Assembly: GCF_019320115.1 (NCBI RefSeq)
Contig: NC_089581.1
Coordinates: 68,862,485-68,926,484 of the forward strand
Source of the DNA: Miscanthus floridulus
Lineage: Eukaryota; Streptophyta; Magnoliopsida; Poales; Poaceae
Length of the DNA: 64,000 nucleotides
Reading direction: 5' to 3'
Positions 57,429 through 64,000 of this stretch are shown one piece after another (position 1 is the stretch's first letter; each line of letters begins with the position of its first letter). Under the pieces are notes generated by a model. It searched no databases and was not told the DNA's origin. It worked only from the letters and a program-made list of their open reading frames with translations. Made by a program: the position numbers and the translations under genes.

Positions 57429-59366
57429 ATGATGGCGCCTCCATCTAAGAGGATGCCATCGTCTGCTTCACAACGTGATGGCGCCGGAGAACTCAGGAAA
57501 CATCCTGCGAGATCAATCGAACGGCAGCCTCATATTGAAGCCGTCGTTGTGGAAGAAGATGAAGAGGAACACACCAGGTCACTAAGGTTTCGCCACTCCA
57601 GGTATGCAGACGATGTTATAGTACTGCTCGTCTGCTAGGGTTTATGAGTAGTATCGTTTAGAGATATGCTTTACGTCTTAGGACAAGCACACATGCCATA
57701 GGCACACAGGTTACAGGTGCCAAATACTGCTCGTCCGTAGTCCGCTCCCCATTCGGCATGCAGTGGCGGCAGCGGGAGTGTCTAGGCCCGACGTCGAGGC
57801 ACGTAGGATGCGTGGCGGCACTAGGTGCTCTCAGGCTCTATGTCACGCGTGGTTTGCCGCTCCCCTCCCGTTATCGGTCGATGGCTGCTCGATGGGCGGT
57901 CCTACTATTTGCTCTTGTGTGCGACTTCGCTTAGCGCTTTGCGTGGCCGGTGGTTCCCAATGCTGGGAGCGGCCGGGGCAGACGCCCTAGGTCCAAATGT
58001 CTTGGCACCATCTCAAGTATACGCTAGTGTATAAAAGTTCACACATATTATGTTACTACTATACGTCATATGCAGAACTGCTCGGCACATGCAGGACCCA
58101 ATTATCAGTTAGTAGATTTATTTTGAAATGACAATTGCACATTATATTTCGTTTTGTTTTGAATCTTTCAATATACTACTTTATTGATTTGTAACTACAT
58201 ATATTATACACGTAGTGCACCAAAGACCGGAGAGATTTGGACATTATATTTCCAATGCAAGGGGAAGGATCGAGAAAATGAATTTGTTGATGTGCAGTTA
58301 GACAAAGCTGATGTCACATATTTCAACTTGGCATGTTTTAAAGAACAACTTGGGATGGACCTAGGGACTTCATGTACTACAAGATGCGTTGTGGCAGGGA
58401 TGTAGCAAAACTTGACGCCATGGGTTATACACGAGATGCAGATACAGTGCTACGTATGAATGAGGCTGAGAGGGAAATTAGGTTAGTACTGTCGAAAGAG
58501 TAGGAACATGAGGTAGATGTCGCCATAACACGAATTAAGCGACCAAGGGAGAAACGAAACAATGATGACACAAGTACACTTGAAGACATTGATGCCTACA
58601 AGCTGTGGCTAAAAAAGCTTGCAATCCAAGGATCCAAAGAATGGTTTGATTGTTCAACGATTCACTCATGCAAATTGTTATAACAAAGTGTTGCTCTAAC
58701 AAGTGGTATTGTATTTTCATCATCACTCACCGATTTAAGGGATGCCTTTAGGGATGAAACCATCGAAACATACAAGGAATGGCTAAGGCATACAGGCCCG
58801 ACACATGCGTAATTAAATTTCTTTACTGATTTAAACATGTTTACTATTCTGCAAACAATAAAATAATTGTTAACATGTGTTCATTGCATTCTTTTTGTAG
58901 TATCATTTTTGGAAGAAAATACAAATGATGATGACATAACTGAAGGGGAGCAAAATGATAGGCCGAGTCATGCTAGGAAACCAATAAATCTAGGAGATGG
59001 TATGAGCTGGTCCTTCCATTTTATATTTTATATTAAAAACTCTTTTGCTGATCATGGATGTTCCATTATTTGTTAATGTTCAATTAGGAGAAAGTTCCAA
59101 AAAATGTGGAAGAGGATGTGTTTACACCAAAATTTGGGAGAAAGAACGCGGGAACTCGCATGCTTTCAAGGTTGTGCCAGTCAAGAAAGATCGATGTTAG
59201 CCGATTCAAATACAACTCTGGAATCGGATATATTAGGGTAACGTCAGCAGACAGCAATGATGAACTACGGTTGGCACCGAGAAATTACATGTCGGACTCT
59301 ACAAAAAGGGGAAAATTAGAGCCCAAGTTATCTTAAATTAGGAATGTTTCATTTTATGCCAAAGGT

Positions 59367-60917
59367 TGTAACAAATCGTGCTCGGGTAGGACTCGTGTTT
59401 AGGCTCCGGGTATAAATATCAAACCCCGGCTATTGTAAAATCAACCAATCAATCAAATACAAGTCAATTACTTTTTTTGGCTCTGGCCACCCCTTAGGAG
59501 TAGAAGTAGAGTAGATCTTAGCGAGTTCATCAAGTACGGACTGACATCGATCCGGTCGACCTCCACTGCTTGTTGTAAGTACCATCATGGTTTATACCTC
59601 TATTCGTATGGCTGCATCGATCCGGTCGACCCCCCTATGGCTCTGGTATAAACTAGTTATCGACTCTTGCCTAATTCAAGTATGGCCTGTGTGATTCTGC
59701 CTCACACCCCACTGCTTGAATTGGATCAAGGTCAAGTTATCGTCTCTATCTTAGAATGGCAGTCTTTGGTAGATTCATTAAGTTACCAATATTGCTTATT
59801 GCTTTCATTGCTTATCTAATTACAACAATATCACTCTGCCCGATTGAGATTGGTCTGGATCGGCCTTATATCTTGTTTAACTCATCGTTTGCTAATCTAG
59901 AACTGATCTAATCTACATCTTAAGCGATGAGTTATGTTTTTATTGGTTGTTTTATGTCAATCTTAATCGTGCATAGCATGCGGTTAAGGCATGTTCGATC
60001 TTGAGTAGATCTATCGGTTAGCGAGAACCGTTTCATGGCCCGTCATCATGGCCTGTGGGATTCTGCCTCTCACCCCACTGTTGGCACCGTGGAGTGGGGA
60101 TCGTTGGTTGATAGATCCGTTCCTGAGAAGACATGACCTTAACTGTGCGCTATGCATGAATCGACTGTTTAGCCGATATCTAATGCTTTCATGAATAGTT
60201 CACATCACGAGATCAGTTGAAGTAGAGATAAGTTGAAAGATGTGTTAGCCCCATGATCTTGTTATTGTATTACGGCCTACATGATTCTGCCTCATGCCCC
60301 ACTGATATTAGTAATAAGTTAGGGTCATCGAGTCTATTGTTGTTTCTACGGCCTACATGATTCTGCCTCATGCCCCACTGGTCATGGCGATAGATGAGAT
60401 CTAACATGTTTATTAGATTTATATTTATTAAATGATTAAGTCATGTTGAATTGTTTCTTTATATAAAAAGGAGTTCAGTTACTCGTAATCACTGGCTCAG
60501 GTATGGACCGATCATCATTGATATCTTATTGCCATTGATTAATATTCATTTAAATGATGTTTATCCTGAATGATAACCGATTCTCTTCACACGACCCCAT
60601 GAGCTCTAACTGACTTATTCTCACGAATATACTGGAATCGGATATTTAGCCTGATTTCCTTTCATATCGGCTCTCACAGCCGTACATTCGGGACTGTCTA
60701 GTAGCACCGGCAAGTTTCCACCCTTAATTACTGAATGAACTTTCTCTCCTTGTCAATTGCAGGGTTCAAATTAACTGGCACGCCTCGAGAGGATTGCACA
60801 GGATCGACCACCCCTGCGCTGAAGCTAGGCAGATCTACTCCATCGAGCAGACCCGTTTCAGGCTTGCTGCGTGTGTCCTCGGCACGGGACGAAATTCTGT
60901 GTCGACGGGATGTCTCA
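59367..60917 (+). mobile_element. Solo LTR in the transposase-like gene
   Basis: 1551 bases, TGTAACAAATCG...GATGTCTCA, flanked by AAGGT on both sides (59362-59366 and 60918-60922). It has a TATA-like GTATAAATATC near 59409 and a splice-acceptor-like TTGTCAATTGCAG near 60761. No internal coding region, PBS or second LTR is present, so it is a solo LTR. Strand is inferred from the TATA box. Confidence 0.75.
59670..60385 (+). repeat. Four dispersed copies of a 35-40 base motif in the solo LTR
   Basis: GGCCTG(T/C)...GATTCTGCCTCACACCCCACTG-like sequence occurs at about 59681, 60047, 60273 and 60349, at uneven spacing of about 370, 225 and 75 bases. Confidence 0.7.
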
Positions 60918-63077
60918 AAGGTCTGATAGTAACCAAGAAGAGAATTAGGAATTGGACTCAGAAATTAAAAAACAAATTTAATCCTAATCCTAGGCTGGGT
61001 GGCCCGATTGGTGAGAACCGTCGGTCATTCAGTGGATGAGGTGGTAACGTTTACCAGGAAAAATGCTCCAGTTATAGGAGTGAAAACATGGAAGGATGTG
61101 CATCCAACAGTCAAAAAGTCAATAGCAGATGACATACTAGTATGACACTATCTTTTTTTTGTCCATATGTCTTGTTGTCACTAGATGAAATTGTGTATTA
61201 TATTTGTCTTTGCATTGTAACAGCTTAACTGGGACTTACAGAATGTTGAAGAACCTAAAGAAAATATATGGGCCATTGCCAAGGAGAGGTACAAAGGATG
61301 GCGTGCTGCATTTAGTGCTACATACAGGGCTTACCGCACTGATGCTGAAAGAATGAAACATAAACCTGAAGATTTGGATAATGTTGAGTGGTACTACTTG
61401 ATCCAGTACTTTGGAAGAACCTAAAGTGGTACTACTTGATCCAGTACTTGATCCAGTACTTGATCAATTTAGTGTTTTAATCACATCATTTGTAAACCAT
61501 TTATAGAAGAAGAGCACCAAGAACACTAAAAACCGTAAGAAGCAAAAGACACAGCATCTCATGGGATCCAAACCATTTTCCCAAATAAGCTATGATCAGG
61601 TAATTGACAAGGTTTACTGACTTAGTTAATTTTTATAATAGTCAATACCTCATACTACATGTGTTGCCATCTCAGAGAGACCCGACAACTGGTGAGGAGC
61701 CTGCTGATTTGGATCTTTGGATGGCTACTCACACCAAGGGAGGGGAATGGTCAAACCCAGATACAAAGGAAGTATATGTGAGTGATAAATATATCTATTG
61801 TTTTGACTTTACAATTGGTTCATGCTTCATAAAATTTAGGAACACTTCTAATTTTAATCCTTCTAATGTGTTAATTTTGTTTCGCTTAGGACAATGCTTG
61901 TGTCAAAATTTATGAGGCAGGATTATTGAAAGATAAACTTGTTACGATTGCAAGAAGAAAATGCAATTTTCCAGAAACACTACAAAGAAACCATAGGAAC
62001 CAAAACATATAGATGTCATGGTCTTGGATATATGGTGAAATATCCAACACTGAACAGCTCTATTGAATGAGAGAGAAGAGAATTTAGCCCGTAGGTCAGC
62101 TGCAGCCCTACACCGAGAGGAGGTTGGAGATTTAAAACAAAAAATTGCAAATGAAGTTGCTGCAAGGGAAAGAGATAAGGAAGAAAGTATCCGACAAATG
62201 TAGGAACGTAGAGAAGAACTTCGTTTGCAAGTTGCACTGCTGCAAGTAGTAAATATATTATATGCTTGTCTTTTGTCGATTTTTCCCCTAATGTTGCTTG
62301 CCTTTTATATCAGTGCAGGCTAACCTAGGAACCACCACCTGTTCACAGCCTCCAAATAGCACAACTGTGGGCATGAATGACATCACACTACCACGTATAG
62401 AAGATGAAGAACAAGAGGTAACAAAAATGCAGCATGTCAACATACCAAATGCATGCCACTATAATACACCAAATGAATGATTAGAATATGCCCCCAAAGT
62501 AATGTCTCTGCAGATTGGTTTACTGCAGCGTGCAGTTCTCTGGGATGAGCCCATGTCAGTTGAAGATTGCTTTACTTTCAGCGTGTAGTAATTATAAGTA
62601 TTTGAATACAACATATTATTATTTCTATTGAATACAATTTTGTAGGAAACTCAACTTTTGCCCTCTTGCATAGATCAACAATATTGCAAATTAATTACTA
62701 AGTAGTATATATCAGCAATGCTGCAAATTCAGAAGTTTTGCCTGTTGCATTTAGAGAATCTACTACAGTTGTCATTCAACATCAATTTTTTTTTGCATTT
62801 GAACATATGTGTATTAATGCACAGTGTTGTTAATATTTTATATGTTGGCAGGTTCCACCGGCCAGCGTGATAACCATAGTAAAAGAAGTTGATCCACCTA
62901 CTACTCGCACCATAGCTAATACTACTTTAACAAGAAATCTTTTTTCAACAGACACCAGCAACCTAGCAGCAAGTTTAATACATCACAGGAACCGATATGG
63001 CCTTCCGCAAAAACTCGCTCTCAAAAGAAAAAGCTACAGGTATGAATGGTTATATGTGAAATCTGTTTGTTCATTTT

Positions 63078-63519
63078 AATCAAATTCTGTGCCGCATATT
63101 GGAAATGGTGGGTGAGTCATATATGCTATATATGTTGTTAGCAATACTTCGAGTTTCAGACTCATTATGATCCTGCCTAATCATGAAAAAACTGCTACTA
63201 AACATTGACTAATTATGTTACGGCTTATAAAAGGCAGGCAGGCGTGGAGAGCCAAAATAATTAAAGTACTATGGAATATGCCTGCGAGCGTGCTTGTGCT
63301 GATGGAACATCTTGAGATGAATAAGTGAAGCAGTACTTAGAGTGAATGAAGATCAGTTTGTTTTTTTATTGCAAGCATAGTTTAAGACTTGTACCTTGAG
63401 AGGATATTTTGGTTATTGCAAACATATTTGTTCTGGTTCAGACATAATTTTCTAGTTATTGAATTATTGATTTCATATATGTGTGTTGATGATTGAATTT
63501 TTTTCTTTAATTCTATTAT
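63078..63519. other. AT-rich stretch after the transposase-like gene
   Basis: No gene seen. Probably the 3' untranslated and spacer part of the CACTA-like element. Confidence 0.35.
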
Positions 63520-64000
63520 ATCTGTGTTGCAAATATATACAAATGGCAAACGATATAGGCATACACAACAAAAATCCCCTCATCGCAATAAACCGATATG
63601 CATCAATTGTTGTTTGTCACAATACACAATATTGCAACGTAGGCTGTGCGATGCCATAAGACTTAGTAACCACAACAATGTGTCGTTGCAATACCACTTA
63701 TGTGCAACCAAAAATTTGCGTGGCAACATAAGTTACTGCAATGAAACATTGTGCGTCGCAATTACAAATATAGCCACCAAATGATTTTCGTTGCTGAAGA
63801 TTTTATTGCAATGGAACATAGTGCATGGCAATTAGTTCTATTCCCATGAAGCATTGACGTTGCAATATTGTCTCGTTCTTGCAACACAATGTTTGGTGAC
63901 AATATAGTCTATTGCCACAATGTGTGTCGTGGCAACAATTACTAATGCAACAATGCTATTGGTTGCAATATCTCCTATTGCTACCATATCATGCGTGACA
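63520..64000. repeat. Subterminal-repeat-like block (CACTA end)
   Basis: A dense run of short motifs on both strands: CGTTGCAATA, TATTGCAACG, CGTGGCAACA, CATGGCAATT, ACTGCAATGAAAC and variants, more than twelve in about 450 bases. CACTA elements carry such subterminal repeats, which are bound by the TNPA-type protein. It lies downstream of a gene of that type. The terminal CACTA inverted repeat is not inside the window. Confidence 0.55.

Larger units (their letters stand above)
57429..63077 (+). pseudogene. Decayed En/Spm (CACTA) Transposase_24-type gene
   Basis: A split gene. First exon 57429-57601 (acidic, VVVEEDEEEH, donor CCAG|GTATGC). The next block, 58216-58700, has WTLYFQCKGKDRENEFVDVQ and, after a frameshift near 58355, GPRDFMYYKMRCGRDVAKLD. 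Further exons are at 58910-59000 and 59090-59336. After the solo LTR come GVKTWKDVHPTVKKSIADD (61070-61130), ENIWAIAKERYKGWRAAFSA (61260-61320), DPTTGEEPADLDLWMATHTK (61680-61740), a coiled coil (62064-62250) and a basic end (62853-63040). The Trp/Lys blocks and the LW-ATHTKGG motif match the plant Ptta/En/Spm transposase family, which binds transposon ends. In-frame TAG at 58501 and near 62200, where CAG is expected. No TNPD-type catalytic transposase lies upstream. Confidence 0.68.

Noticed and set aside
57763..58034. Open frames at 57763-58034 as an exon
   Set aside because: Two overlapping frames with no motif, between a good donor at 57601 and the next clear coding block at 58216; most likely intron.
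63520..64000. CRISPR-like or satellite array at the right edge
   Set aside because: The motifs are short, unevenly spaced and on both strands, which fits transposon subterminal repeats and not a regular array.

Overview
This is nuclear DNA from a grass, most likely a panicoid. The evidence is the families present: Tat-lineage Ty3/gypsy elements with an antisense gene, Tekay/Del-like chromodomain retrotransposons with 3.7-3.9 kb LTRs, and an En/Spm-type plant transposase gene. I see no intact host gene, rRNA, tRNA or CRISPR array. Almost everything from 1 to 56207 is one stack of LTR retrotransposons inserted into one another, which I resolved by matching LTR ends and 5-bp target-site duplications (TSDs).

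Layout. The outermost element, C (Tat, minus strand), has gag and part of pol at 1-3833. Its 5' LTR is in three pieces: 3834-3874, 42081-42882 and 55956-56207. Element A (Tat, minus, 3875-42075, TSD CTAGT) sits in the LTR of C. A is itself split by T1 (Tekay-like, plus, 11937-26495, TSD GTGCT) and by B (Tat, minus, 29751-40897, TSD TAAAT). B lies inside the 5' LTR of A. T2 (Tekay-like, minus, 42883-55950, TSD GCCTC) sits in the LTR of C. A truncated gypsy fragment D (about 8827-9695) interrupts the antisense gene of A. From 56213 on come a tandem repeat of about 150 bp, then a decayed En/Spm (Transposase_24-like) gene at 57429-63077 split by a solo LTR (59367-60917, TSD AAGGT), then a block that looks like CACTA subterminal repeats running off the right edge.

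LTR divergence judged by eye (A most, then B, then T2, with T1 least) agrees with the nesting order. A kept its antisense gene but lost RT to integrase. B kept pol but lost the antisense gene. Both Tat copies are full of stops, many of them CAG to TAG.

The most interesting system is in T1 and T2. Between PBS and gag each carries an extra gene whose product begins with a histone H3 tail, followed by a coiled coil and an acidic C-terminus. In T1 the first 13 residues after Met are identical to H3. In both elements the extra gene and gag each start at or within a few bases of a 3' splice site, so they look like alternative spliced messages. Both LTRs also contain a GC-rich segment with a splice donor and a conserved acidic exon-like block ending in a GC-type donor. 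Both pol genes encode a C-terminal chromodomain. One element family therefore encodes a likely H3-tail reader and an H3-tail mimic. Neither copy is intact (T1: gag frameshifts and a stop in the protease; T2: stops and a lost integrase catalytic Glu).
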